Shown here: one piece after another, positions 1-8,300 of the stretch
Layout of the letters: each line of letters starts with the position of its first letter
How positions within the stretch are numbered: the stretch's first letter is position 1
NCBI RefSeq assembly: GCF_902506295.1
Contig: NZ_LR733312.1
Coordinates: 2,644,541 to 2,708,540, forward strand
Source of the DNA: Luteimonas sp. 9C
GTDB taxonomy: Bacteria > Pseudomonadota > Gammaproteobacteria > Xanthomonadales > Xanthomonadaceae
Length of the DNA stretch: 64,000 bases
Reading direction: 5' to 3'
Translations under genes and position numbers: made by a program
The notes under the pieces: generated by a model
Database searches by the model: none
Seen by the model: only the letters and a program-made list of their open reading frames with translations
What the model was told of the DNA's origin: nothing

Positions 1-96
1 ATGGTCGGCGGGCAGGAGGACATGATCGTCGACGTCGCCCTGGACGTGGCGCGCGCACGTGGCACGGCGGCCGCGCAGCCGGAGGTGACAGCATGA
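1..96 (+). CDS. C-terminal end of an unidentified protein (partial)
   Basis: Frame 1 is open from the window edge to a TGA at 94-96 and gives about 31 residues ending in ARARGTAAAQPEVTA. Its stop overlaps the ATG of the downstream decarboxylase (ATGA), so the two are translationally coupled and the upstream gene probably belongs to the same catabolic operon. Too little remains to name a family; an aromatic-degradation enzyme is only a guess from the neighbour. Confidence 0.5.
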   Translation: MVGGQEDMIVDVALDVARARGTAAAQPEVTA

Positions 97-881
97 GCCT
101 GTTACCCGCCACCATCGAAGAGATCGCCACGTTGCTGCATGACGCCGAGCGCGACGTGCGCGATGTGGTGAAGGTCACCGACGCGCAGCCGGATCTCGAC
201 ACCGAAGCGGCCTACCGCGTGCAGGACGCGTTGCGCGCCCTCAAGCTCGCGCGCGGCGTGCGACTGGTCGGCATGAAGATGGGCCTGACGTCCTTTGCCA
301 AGATGGAACAGATGGGCGTCGACACGCCGATCTACGGCTTTCTCGGCAGCGACAACGCGGTCGACGACGGCGCGGCGGTCGAGACCGCGGCGCTGATCCA
401 TCCCAAGGTCGAAGCCGAGATCGCCTTCGTCATGCGCGACGCCCTGCAGGGCCCGGACTGCACGGTCGAGCAGGTGCTCGCGGCCACCGCTTGCCTGCTC
501 CCGGCCATCGAAGTCATCGATTCGCGCTACGAGAATTTCCGATTCGATCTGCCGAGCGTCATCGCCGACAACACCTCTGCGTCGCGTTACGTGATCGGCT
601 CGAAGGCCGCGACTGTCGACGGCCGCGATCTGGAATCGATCGGCGTCGTGCTCGAGAAGAATGGCCAGGTGGTCGAGGTCGGCGCGGGCGCCGCGGTGCT
701 CGGCAATCCCGCGCGCGCGGTCGCGATGCTGGTCGACATGTTGCATGCGCGCGGCCAGTCGCTGCCCGCCGGCAGCGTGGTGTTGTCGGGCGCGATCACG
801 GCCGCAGTCGCGGTCGAGGGCGGCGACCACGTCCAGGTCCGCATCGACGGCCTCGGTTCGACCGGACTGCGCTTCGTCTGA
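93..881 (+). CDS. 2-oxo-3-hexenedioate decarboxylase / 2-keto-4-pentenoate hydratase family
   Basis: 262 residues of the fumarylacetoacetase-like hydratase/decarboxylase family. The stretch GMKMGLTSFAKMEQMGVDTP near residue 65 is the signature of 4-oxalocrotonate decarboxylases (DmpH/XylI/AmnE type), and acidic metal-site positions follow around KVEAEIAFV. Members decarboxylate 2-oxo-3-hexenedioate to 2-oxopent-4-enoate, Mg-dependent, in the cytoplasm, during meta-cleavage of catechols or breakdown of 2-aminomuconate from kynurenine. The ATGA overlap with the preceding frame shows operon membership. The hydratase is the sister activity and cannot be excluded from sequence alone; the motif favours the decarboxylase. 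Confidence 0.85.
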   Translation: MSLLPATIEEIATLLHDAERDVRDVVKVTDAQPDLDTEAAYRVQDALRALKLARGVRLVGMKMGLTSFAKMEQMGVDTPIYGFLGSDNAVDDGAAVETAALIHPKVEAEIAFVMRDALQGPDCTVEQVLAATACLLPAIEVIDSRYENFRFDLPSVIADNTSASRYVIGSKAATVDGRDLESIGVVLEKNGQVVEVGAGAAVLGNPARAVAMLVDMLHARGQSLPAGSVVLSGAITAAVAVEGGDHVQVRIDGLGSTGLRFV

Positions 882-946
882 ATCCACGACACACGTTCCG
901 TCCGGCGCCATTCCGGCGCCGGCTGTCGCCCTGGGAGGGGAGCTTC

Positions 947-2329
947 ATGTTGAGATCGAACCGGAAGGGCGCGCGCCTGTCGCTCGCCCTGGCCCTCGCG
1001 GCCGCCTGCGCTGCGCCGGCTGCGGCGCAGGACATTGACGTCGCCGCGGTCGAAGCGCGTCTGGGCCAGATGGAGCAGGAGATGCGCGAGTTGCGCGCGC
1101 TGCTTGAAGCGCATGGCGGCACGGCCGTGTCGCCTGCCGTCGCGCAGTCGTCGGCGCCTGTTGCCACGACGCCCGCCACCGCGTCCGCCCCCGTGGCTGC
1201 AGCGCCGACGCAGAAGACTGTGGCGATGCCGGGCGCGGCGCCCGGCACGACCTTCTCCTTCGGCGGCTTCATCAAGCTCGATGCGATGACCACGAGCACC
1301 AGTGACGGCAAGATCGCCGACGGCTCGGCCGGTCGCCTGTTCTACTTCCCCGGCGCCACGCCGGTGGCGGCGGACGGACAGGGCGAGCGCAGCACCTACA
1401 GCGACATCCATGCGCAGTTCTCGCGCTTCGCGTTCAGCGCCGACACGCGGACCGACAGCGGCAACACCCTCAAGGCCTATATCGAGGCCGACATGTACGG
1501 CGGCGGCAGCAACGCGCTGGCCGGCAACGAGACCATCACCAACACCTATGCGCTGACGCTGCGGCAGGCCTACGTCAGCTACAACGGCTGGCTCGCGGGC
1601 CAGACCTGGTCGAACTTCCAGGACGTGGCGGCGTTGCCCGATACCGTCGACTTCACCGGCCCCTCCGAAGGCACGGTGTTCAGCCGCCAGGCGCAGGTGC
1701 GTTACACGCGCGGACCGTGGTCGGTCTCGGTGGAAAATCCCCAGACGACGGTGACGCCTTACCTGTCGCAGGCCGCGCGCTTCAACAGCGGCGACAACCG
1801 CGCGCCTGACGTGACCGCGCGCTGGATCACCCGCGGCGACTGGGGACACTTCACTGTCGCGGGCCTTGCGCGCAGCTTCCGCAATGGCGATGCGACCGCG
1901 TCGGGCGCGGCGCTCAGTGTCTCCGGCCGCTTCAACCTCGGTGCCAATGACGACATCCGCTACATGGTCAGCGGTGGCGACGGTATCGGCCGCTATCTTG
2001 GCTTCGCCCTCGGCACCGACACGGTGCTCGATGCGGACGGCGGACTGCACAGCCAGAGCGGCTACGGCGGATTCGCCGCGTGGCGGCATGCGTTCAATGC
2101 GAAGCTGCGCGGCAACGTCGTCTACTCGATCGCCTCGCTCGACAACGATGCACTGCTCACCGGCGGCTTCGTCACCGAACGCGCGCAATCGTTCCGCGTG
2201 AACATGATCTATTCGCCGGCGCCGAAGCTCGACATCGGCGGTGAGATCAGCTGGGCCGACCGCCGCCTGGAGAACGGCCTCGAAGGCGATCTGCAGCGCG
2301 TGCATACGCACGTGAAATACAACTTTTGA
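947..2329 (+). CDS. DcaP-like outer-membrane porin
   Basis: 460 residues. The start at 947 follows a strong GGAGGGG ribosome site and gives a signal peptide (MLRSNRKGARLSLALALAAA, cleavage after PAAAQ). A short coiled coil (about residues 30-55, EARLGQMEQEMRELRALLE) and an Ala/Pro linker precede a beta-barrel beginning FSFGGFIKLDAM. DcaP-type porins of gamma-proteobacteria have this trimerising coiled coil plus 16-stranded barrel and admit dicarboxylates and other acids. It lies 65 bp after the decarboxylase, so uptake of an aromatic-acid related substrate is a reasonable inference. The last residue is Phe, as usual for BAM-folded barrels. Confidence 0.85.
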   Translation: MLRSNRKGARLSLALALAAACAAPAAAQDIDVAAVEARLGQMEQEMRELRALLEAHGGTAVSPAVAQSSAPVATTPATASAPVAAAPTQKTVAMPGAAPGTTFSFGGFIKLDAMTTSTSDGKIADGSAGRLFYFPGATPVAADGQGERSTYSDIHAQFSRFAFSADTRTDSGNTLKAYIEADMYGGGSNALAGNETITNTYALTLRQAYVSYNGWLAGQTWSNFQDVAALPDTVDFTGPSEGTVFSRQAQVRYTRGPWSVSVENPQTTVTPYLSQAARFNSGDNRAPDVTARWITRGDWGHFTVAGLARSFRNGDATASGAALSVSGRFNLGANDDIRYMVSGGDGIGRYLGFALGTDTVLDADGGLHSQSGYGGFAAWRHAFNAKLRGNVVYSIASLDNDALLTGGFVTERAQSFRVNMIYSPAPKLDIGGEISWADRRLENGLEGDLQRVHTHVKYNF

Positions 2330-2347
2330 CTGACAGGCCTGCAGCGC

Positions 2348-2373
2348 GCCGTGCATCCCAGGTGGTGCACGGC
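2348..2373. terminator. Hairpin between convergent genes
   Basis: GCCGTGCA and TGCACGGC form an 8-bp perfect stem around a 10-nt loop in the gap between the porin (+) and the TonB receptor (-). There is no U-tract, so it may be a weak or Rho-assisted terminator for either strand. Confidence 0.4.
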
Positions 2374-2398
2374 GTCGTGTGCTTTGCCTGTGTGACTG

Positions 2399-4450
2399 TT
2401 ACAGCCGCAGGCTGAGCGACAGGAACGCGCTGCGCCCCGGCGCCGGTGAGAACATCGGCTGTGCCTCGTCCTGGAAGAAGCTGTCGTACCACGCGTAGAC
2501 GTATTCGCGATCCGTGAGGTTCCGGACCTGCAGGTCGAGGCGCAGGCGCGGCGTGATCTGGTACTTCGCGCTGAGATCGAGCACCGCGAACTGGCCGAAC
2601 TTCCCGGTCTCGTTGCGCTCCTCCAGATAGTAGTCACCCTGCGCGCGTGCCTGCAGGCCGAATGCGAGTGCGTCGCTCGCCCGGTAGTCCACGCCGAGAT
2701 TGCTGATGGTGCGCGGGGTCGCCGCGACCTCGTTGCCTTCGATCGACAGTCCCGGCGCGCGGCCATCGCGTTCGATCTTCGCTTCCTGGTAGGCGTGCGA
2801 TGCCCGCACCGTCCAGCGTTCGCCCAGCTGCGCATCGATCTGCGCGTCCACGCCGCGGCGGCGGGTCTTGCCCAGCACCACGGTCGTGCCGGTGGCCGGC
2901 ATGTTGGAGACCTCGTTCTCCGCATCCTGCTGCCACACCGCGATGCGGGCCTGGCTGCCGGTGAACGGGCGGAAACGCAGGCCGGCTTCCATGCCGGTGT
3001 TGGTCGAGGGCCGGATCGCCGCCTGTCCCGGCGTCAGATACGCGGGCGGCGTGGACCCGGTCAGCACCTGGAAGGTGCGGCCCCAGTTCGCGTAGATGTT
3101 GGTCTCGGGCGACAGCGCATGGACCACGCTGAGCTTGGGCTGGCCGATGGTGCCGTAGTCCTGCAGCGGCGCGCGCACGCCGCCCGGCAGTTGCGTCGTG
3201 CCGGCGAACCGGTCGACGCGGTAGGCGGGCACGATCTTCAGCGCATCGACCGGTTGCCAGATTGCCTGCACGTACGCGCCGGTGTTGTCGAAACTGTGGC
3301 GGTCGTCGTTCTGCACGCGCGCCGGCGGCGCTTCGAAATCGGTCGGCTCGGCGTAGTTGAAGCGCAGGCGCGTGTAGCGGTTGCGCTGCTGCTCGTGGTT
3401 GGCGCCGCCTTCGAGTGTGAGGGTGTCGCTGGCGACCCAGGTCAGCGTGGTGAGCAGGCCGGTCTGCGCCTCGTCCCAGATGCGACGCTGCCGCGGCGCG
3501 TTGCCGGTGGGCGGATCGCTGAAGGTGACGCGGCGATCGTCCTCGTAGCGGTTGTCGTAGAGCTTGCTGCCGAACACGAGGTTCTCGGCGAGCTTGAGAT
3601 CCATGTGCAGGCCGATCTGGCGCATCTCGCGATCGTCGCCGTCGTTGGCATTGCGGCGCTCGGAACCGCGCCGGTTCGCCGCGAGTTCGTCAGCGGTCAT
3701 GAAGCCGGGTTCCTCGGCGTGCTGCTTGTAGGCGCGCGCGGTCAGGCCGATGCGCATGCCGTCGTCGAGGTCGCCATAGAACCACTTGCCGCCCAGCGAA
3801 TATTTCTCCGATGCATCGTGGTCGCGATACCCGTCGGAGGCCTGCGTGCCGATGAAGTAGTTCTGTGCGAAACCGCCATGCTCCCGACCCACCGCGATCT
3901 GTGCTTCGCGCGTGTCGAAGCTGCCGTAGGCCAGTCGCGCATCGGTGTACTCGCCGCCCTGGCGGGTGCCGAAGTTGATGTTGCCGCCGATGTTGTGCAG
4001 GCCGTAGCGCGGATCGTTGGTGCCGCGCACGACTTCGATGTAGTCGATTTCCAGCGGGAACAGCATGTCGATGAAGCGCTGGTTGCCACTGTTGACGTTG
4101 CTGGGGATGCCATCGATCAGCGTCTTGATCGCGTTGAGGTAGCCCTCGCCGTTGAAGGCGCGGAAGCTCACCTTGCCGGACTCCGCGCCCTGCCGCGTCT
4201 CCGTCAGCTGCATGCCGGGCATCTGCCCGAGCAGCTCCCAGCTCTGCGTCACCGTCTTGTCCTCGATCTGCTCGGCGCCGAGCACATCCACCGAGGTCAG
4301 CACCTCGTGCGCGGTCAGCTGGCCGCGCGCCTGTTGCACCTGCACCGTGCCCATCGTCGTGGTGGCGCCCTGGGACTGCGCTTGGGCGAGCGGCGCGGCC
4401 AGGGTCGCGACGGTGGCGAGGATCGCGACGGTGAGGGGGCAACGCTTCAT
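2399..4450 (-). CDS. TonB-dependent outer-membrane receptor
   Basis: 683 residues. A signal peptide (MKRCPLTVAILATVATLAAPLAQA) is followed by a possible TonB box around TMGTVQVQ, a plug domain (about residues 45-165, with LTSVDVLGAEQIED, QMPGMQLTETR, IEVVRGTNDPRYGLHNIGG) and a 22-strand type barrel ending in the aromatic-terminated LSLSLRL. It imports a ligand across the outer membrane with TonB-ExbBD energy. The substrate cannot be read from the protein, but a palindrome 39 bp before the start resembles Zur/Fur-family operators, so a metal or metallophore is the likeliest cargo. It is transcribed divergently from the YitT-family gene. Confidence 0.9.
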   Translation of the reverse strand: MKRCPLTVAILATVATLAAPLAQAQSQGATTTMGTVQVQQARGQLTAHEVLTSVDVLGAEQIEDKTVTQSWELLGQMPGMQLTETRQGAESGKVSFRAFNGEGYLNAIKTLIDGIPSNVNSGNQRFIDMLFPLEIDYIEVVRGTNDPRYGLHNIGGNINFGTRQGGEYTDARLAYGSFDTREAQIAVGREHGGFAQNYFIGTQASDGYRDHDASEKYSLGGKWFYGDLDDGMRIGLTARAYKQHAEEPGFMTADELAANRRGSERRNANDGDDREMRQIGLHMDLKLAENLVFGSKLYDNRYEDDRRVTFSDPPTGNAPRQRRIWDEAQTGLLTTLTWVASDTLTLEGGANHEQQRNRYTRLRFNYAEPTDFEAPPARVQNDDRHSFDNTGAYVQAIWQPVDALKIVPAYRVDRFAGTTQLPGGVRAPLQDYGTIGQPKLSVVHALSPETNIYANWGRTFQVLTGSTPPAYLTPGQAAIRPSTNTGMEAGLRFRPFTGSQARIAVWQQDAENEVSNMPATGTTVVLGKTRRRGVDAQIDAQLGERWTVRASHAYQEAKIERDGRAPGLSIEGNEVAATPRTISNLGVDYRASDALAFGLQARAQGDYYLEERNETGKFGQFAVLDLSAKYQITPRLRLDLQVRNLTDREYVYAWYDSFFQDEAQPMFSPAPGRSAFLSLSLRL

Positions 4451-4488
4451 GACGGACCGGGCCTGCTGAACGGGGCCGGCACTCTATC

Positions 4489-4505
4489 ATGTAATAACAT
4501 TACAT
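4489..4505. promoter_or_regulatory. Perfect palindrome, Zur/Fur-family-like operator
   Basis: ATGTAATAACATTACAT is two perfect 7-bp inverted arms around AAC, in an AT-rich island just upstream of the TonB receptor in an otherwise GC-rich region. AT-rich dyads of this kind are typical of zinc (Zur) and related metalloregulator boxes. Which regulator binds is inference. Confidence 0.55.
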
Positions 4506-4651
4506 TTAGCGCGTTCAGAGTGTTTCGGCACCGCGTGCGTACGCGAGCTCGCAGCGCTAGTCACAACGGCACACGTCGCCGGTAGGGTCGCGTTACCGGC
4601 GGTTCCACGCCGGTCGGGTATGCTGCAACGCAACATCAAGCCCGCCGATCC

Positions 4652-5338
4652 GTGTCCGCCATCCACGCCAAGCCGTCCCAACCCGATCCGCACGACGCCG
4701 CCGAGGCCGCCGCTGCGATCGCCGTCGCCGCGCCCGAAGCCTCGCCGCAGCGGCATACGCTGATCGAGGACGTGCAGGGCCTGGTGCTTGCCAGCCTGGT
4801 CGGCGCGCTGGGGATGTCGATCCTCGCGACGGGCGGCCTGCTGGTCGGCGGCATCGCCGGCGTCTCGCTGCTGGTGCACTACGCGAGCGGCTGGAACTTC
4901 GGCCTGCTGTTCGTGCTGATCAACCTGCCGTTCTACTGGATCGCGGTGCGGCGCATGGGCTGGGAGTTCACCCTCAAGACCTTTCTCGCGGTCGGTGTGA
5001 CGGGTTTCGTCGCCGACGCGATTCCGCGCTGGGCGCCGTTCGAATCGATGCATCCGGCGTTCTCGGCGATCTTCGGCGGCGCGCTGGTCGGCATGGGCAT
5101 CCTGTCCTTCATCCGTCACCGCGCGAGCCTCGGTGGCGTGGGCATCGTGGTGGTCTGGCTGCAGCGCAGTCGCGGCTGGAGCGCCGGCAAGCTGCAGATG
5201 GGCTTCGACAGCATTCTGATGCTGGTCGCGCTTGCGATCGTGCCGCCGGCGCAGGTGCTCTACTCCGCGCTCGGCGTGCTGGTGCTCAATCTCGTGCTGC
5301 TGTTCAACCACAGGCCCGGGCGCTACATGGGCGCGTGA
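4652..5338 (+). CDS. YitT family membrane protein
   Basis: 228 residues starting at a GTG with no clear Shine-Dalgarno. After a 35-residue Ala-rich cytoplasmic leader come five or six membrane segments (LASLVGALGMSILATGG; GVSLLVHYASGWNFGLLFVLINLPFYWIAV; TFLAVGVTGFVADAI; FGGALVGMGILSFI; ILMLVALAIVP; ALGVLVLNLVLLF). The GLLVGGIAGVSLL and NLPFYW segments are typical of the YitT (DUF161) family, inner-membrane proteins of unsettled transport function. Divergent from the TonB receptor, with the palindrome at 4489-4505 between them; shared control is possible but unproven. Confidence 0.8.
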   Translation: MSAIHAKPSQPDPHDAAEAAAAIAVAAPEASPQRHTLIEDVQGLVLASLVGALGMSILATGGLLVGGIAGVSLLVHYASGWNFGLLFVLINLPFYWIAVRRMGWEFTLKTFLAVGVTGFVADAIPRWAPFESMHPAFSAIFGGALVGMGILSFIRHRASLGGVGIVVVWLQRSRGWSAGKLQMGFDSILMLVALAIVPPAQVLYSALGVLVLNLVLLFNHRPGRYMGA

Positions 5339-5476
5339 GCCCGCTGCGCGCAACCTTGCAAGGGCTCGACGCAGAAGATGCCAGTGCGTCCCGCCCCGGC
5401 GCCGCGCCCCTGGATATTCAGGCGTTCGCGCCTAGACTCGGCAGCATCGACCCTGCCGGTCCACGGATGCCCTGCG

Positions 5477-6091
5477 ATGCGCCGATTCGTCACGCCCGCC
5501 CTGCTGTGTCTCGCACTCGCCGCGCCGGGCCTGGCGTCCGCGCAGCAGTACGAGATCGATCTTTCTCGACTCGACCCCGCCGCCGTGCTCTCCACCGGGG
5601 GCGACGTCCTGCGCCGCGCATCGGGACAGTCGGTCGACGACCTGTTCCAGGCGGTACTGCACGCGTCGCGCGAGCCGAAGGAATCGCGCGCGCTGTGCGC
5701 ATTGTTCGAACCCGACGCGCGGCGTGACCTCGCCGCATTCCAGCGCACCGTGGACACGCTGGGCCCCGCGAGCCGCAACCGCTTCGCCAACGCCTTCACC
5801 AACGTCGCCATGAGCGGCCTGCAGGGTCAGCCGCAGCCCTACGATCCCGCGGTCGCGCAACAGGTCCTGCGCTCCGCGGCCATCACCGCCACGCTGCTGC
5901 ACGACGGTTTCATGCTCGGCCTGACCGCCACCGGCACGGACGACGCAAGCCGCCAGGCCCGTTGCCGTTCGTTCCGGCAGGTCGTCGACGTGCTCAAGGA
6001 CCAGCCGCAGCCGCAGCGCGTGCTGGCGACGCGCTGGCTGCTCAACGAGGGCCTGACGCTGGTCGCCGATGGACAGTCGCCGCCGGGATGA
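5477..6091 (+). CDS. Secreted/periplasmic hypothetical protein
   Basis: 204 residues. The ATG at 5477 yields a clean signal peptide (MRRFVTPALLCLALAAPGLASA, cleaved before QQYEIDLS). The mature part is mostly helical, with two cysteines (ALCALFEPDARRD and QARCRSFRQVVD) that could form a disulfide, and a repeated R-x-N-x-F pattern in SRNRFANAFTNVA. No family is recognised. Its position after the YitT gene with about 140 bp between suggests its own promoter. Function unknown. Confidence 0.75.
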   Translation: MRRFVTPALLCLALAAPGLASAQQYEIDLSRLDPAAVLSTGGDVLRRASGQSVDDLFQAVLHASREPKESRALCALFEPDARRDLAAFQRTVDTLGPASRNRFANAFTNVAMSGLQGQPQPYDPAVAQQVLRSAAITATLLHDGFMLGLTATGTDDASRQARCRSFRQVVDVLKDQPQPQRVLATRWLLNEGLTLVADGQSPPG

Positions 6092-6136
6092 GTCGCCGCG
6101 TCAGGTGTCCGCTCGACTGCGGGCACCGCGTCGGGC

Positions 6137-6544
6137 TCAGCCGACCTGCGCCAGCCAGGCCTCGAGGTTGTAGTAGTTGCTGACGCGCGCGATGCGGCCG
6201 TCGCGGATGTCGAAGAACGCACCGCCCGGCAGCACGTAACGCTGCCCGGTCGCCGCCGGCAGGCCGGCATCATCGGCCACATATTCGCCATGTACCACGT
6301 ATTCGGCGGCGGCCCGCGTCCCGTCGGACGACGCCAGCACGACGATGTCGTCCAGCCGTTCGCGATAGGACGCATCCATGCGGCGCATGAACGCGACGAA
6401 CGCTTCGCGCCCGGTTTCGCGTGCGCCCTGGTTGAGGTCGTGCGCCACGTCGTCGGTCAACAGCGCGAGCATCGTCGCGCGGTCGCCGGCGTTGAATGCG
6501 GCGTAGTAGTCGTGCACCAGCTGCAGGGTGGTCTCGTGCGTCAA
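6137..6544 (-). CDS. SnoaL/NTF2-like ketosteroid-isomerase-fold protein
   Basis: 135 residues beginning at a TTG whose codon overlaps the TGA of the upstream ydcF-like gene (TTGA); an AGGAG eight bases upstream supports this start. The pattern VHDYYAAFNAGDRATMLALLTDDVAHDLNQG, then GREAFVAFMRRM and YVLPGGAFFDIRDGRIARVSNYYNLEAWL, is the cone-shaped alpha+beta SnoaL fold. Members bind small hydrophobic ligands or act as isomerases and hydrolases; no reaction can be assigned. Coupled translation with the YdcF-like gene suggests co-expression. Confidence 0.82.
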   Translation of the reverse strand: MTHETTLQLVHDYYAAFNAGDRATMLALLTDDVAHDLNQGARETGREAFVAFMRRMDASYRERLDDIVVLASSDGTRAAAEYVVHGEYVADDAGLPAATGQRYVLPGGAFFDIRDGRIARVSNYYNLEAWLAQVG

Positions 6545-7173
6545 CGCAAGGTCTCCTGGGCCGCGTCCCACAGGTCGCGATGGAAGAAGTACACCTCGCG
6601 CAGCAGGAACTCGCGCTGGGTACGGAACGTGCGGAAGCGGGTGGACGGCGTCGGCGAGCCCAGTGCGTCGATGCCCAGCCGTTCGCTGGCGCGCAATGCA
6701 CGGGCCATGTGCAGCGGATCGCTGACGATGATCACGCGGTGCAGGCCGTGGTCCTGCAGCAGGCGCCGGGTTTCGACGAGATTTTCCTGCGTCGTGCGCG
6801 AGCGCGACTCGATCAGGATCGCGGACTCGGGAATGTCGCGCCGCAATGCATAGCGCCGCGCGACCTGCGATTCGGAGAAGCGCGCCTTCGCGCCGCCGTA
6901 GCCACCGGTGAAGATCAGCGTCTTCGCGTGGCCGGCGCGGTAGAGATCGAGACCGTGATCGATGCGCGCCTCGAACACCGGCGAAGGTTGCGCGTCGTAG
7001 GCGGCCGCGCCGAGGACCACGATGGCGTCCGCCGGGCCGGCCTCGTCGCGATTGCCGACGTGGACGATCCACGCCGCCACGCCCAGCAGCCAGATCGCCA
7101 GCAACAGCACCAGCCAGACCACCAGGCGGAAGAAACGCCGCACCGGCTGGCGTTTGCGTGTCATGGAAGCCAT
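6541..7173 (-). CDS. YdcF/SanA/ElyC-family (DUF218) membrane protein
   Basis: 210 residues. One N-terminal transmembrane helix (about residues 15-35, FRLVVWLVLLLAIWLLGVAAWIV) anchors a periplasmic DUF218 domain: ADAIVVLGAAAYD, the TGGYGGAKARFSES loop, ESRSRTTQEN and IIVSDPLHMARA. ElyC, SanA and YdcF affect envelope integrity and lipid-carrier handling in enterics; the reaction is uncertain. Two ATGs (7173, 7164) are possible. The gene begins 7 bp after the dehydratase stop and its TGA overlaps the SnoaL-like start, giving a three-gene unit. Confidence 0.85.
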   Translation of the reverse strand: MASMTRKRQPVRRFFRLVVWLVLLLAIWLLGVAAWIVHVGNRDEAGPADAIVVLGAAAYDAQPSPVFEARIDHGLDLYRAGHAKTLIFTGGYGGAKARFSESQVARRYALRRDIPESAILIESRSRTTQENLVETRRLLQDHGLHRVIIVSDPLHMARALRASERLGIDALGSPTPSTRFRTFRTQREFLLREVYFFHRDLWDAAQETLR

Positions 7174-7180
7174 GCGTCCG

Positions 7181-8161
7181 TCACGCCAGCCACGGCAGGC
7201 GGTCGGGATCGACGTTGCCGCCGCTGAGCACCAGGCCCACGCGCAGACCGGCGAAGCGCGAGCGGTTGGCAAGCACGGCGGCCAGCGTGATCGCCGACGA
7301 CGGCTCGACCAGCTGCTTGGTGTGCACCGCGATCCGCCGCATCGCCGCGACCGTGTCGGCATCGTCCACCGCGATCACCTCGACCGGCGTGCCGTCGCTG
7401 CTGCGGTGGGCGTGCAGGATCTCGAAGTTGGGCGCGCCGAGCAGGCCACGCAATCCATCGCAGACGGTCTCCGGCTCGAGATCGTCGACGCGCGCGCCGG
7501 CCTGCAGCGAGCGCAACGCGTCGTCGGCGCCGCGCGGCTCGGCCAGGATCAGGTGCGTGGACGGCGACGCGACCTGCAGTGCCAGCGCCGTGCCGGCCGC
7601 CAGTCCGCCGCCGCCCACCGGCACGACCAGCACGTCCAGCGGCCCGGCCGCGTGCAGCAGCTCGAGCGCCGCCGTGCCCTGGCCGGCGATCACGTCGGCA
7701 TTGGCGTAGGGATGGATCAGCGTCGCCCCGGTCTGTGCGCGCAACCGCTCGCAGGCGGCCTCGCGCGCGGCCAGTGTCGGCGCGCAGTGGTGCAGCACCG
7801 CGCCATAGCCTGCGATCGCGGCCAGCTTCGCCGCCACGGCGCCTTCCGGCACGACCACATGGCAGACCAGGCTGCGCGCAGCCGCGGCGAGTGCCAGTGC
7901 GGCGCCATGGTTGCCCGAGGAGTGGGTGACCACCCCGCGGGCGGCGGTCGGGTCGTCGAGGGACCACACGGCGTTGCTGGCACCGCGGAACTTGAATGCG
8001 CCCGCGCGTTGCAGATGCTCGGCCTTGAAATGCAGCGCGCAGCCCGCCGCATCGTCGAGCGTGCGGGCCTGCAGCACCGGCGTGACATGCGCCTTGCCGG
8101 CGATGCGCGCAGCCGCGGCGCGCACGGCGTCCGGTGTCGGCAGGGAAATCGTGTCCGTCAT
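7181..8161 (-). CDS. PLP-dependent threonine/serine dehydratase family (serine racemase-like)
   Basis: 326 residues of fold-type II PLP enzyme. K57 in GAFKFRGA should form the Schiff base; SSGNHGA (81-87) binds the carboxylate, GGGGLAAG cradles the phosphate and LSGGNVD is near the C-terminus. There is no ACT regulatory domain, and the length matches the serine racemase / catabolic threonine dehydratase / threo-3-hydroxyaspartate dehydratase group rather than biosynthetic IlvA (about 500 residues). It deaminates a hydroxy amino acid to a 2-oxo acid plus ammonia, in the cytoplasm. Which substrate is preferred cannot be read from the sequence. Confidence 0.85.
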   Translation of the reverse strand: MTDTISLPTPDAVRAAAARIAGKAHVTPVLQARTLDDAAGCALHFKAEHLQRAGAFKFRGASNAVWSLDDPTAARGVVTHSSGNHGAALALAAAARSLVCHVVVPEGAVAAKLAAIAGYGAVLHHCAPTLAAREAACERLRAQTGATLIHPYANADVIAGQGTAALELLHAAGPLDVLVVPVGGGGLAAGTALALQVASPSTHLILAEPRGADDALRSLQAGARVDDLEPETVCDGLRGLLGAPNFEILHAHRSSDGTPVEVIAVDDADTVAAMRRIAVHTKQLVEPSSAITLAAVLANRSRFAGLRVGLVLSGGNVDPDRLPWLA

Positions 8162-8300
8162 GGCGCAAGCGTAACGGAGCGACCACCGGGATTCACAGGC
8201 CGACGGCAGGATGAAGCGGCCTGCGCGCGCCCGGCACGCTTAAGGGCCGATTCAATGCCGCGGGCGGATTGTGGACCTCTGATCGACAGGGGGGACCGAC

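Noticed and set aside
491..2329. Long frame joining the decarboxylase region with the porin
   Set aside because: The first half is an off-frame read of the decarboxylase; the porin has its own start with ribosome site and signal peptide at 947.
2795..4585. 596-codon frame opposite the TonB receptor
   Set aside because: Antisense shadow caused by GC-rich codon bias; Arg/Ala/Val-rich, no family pattern.
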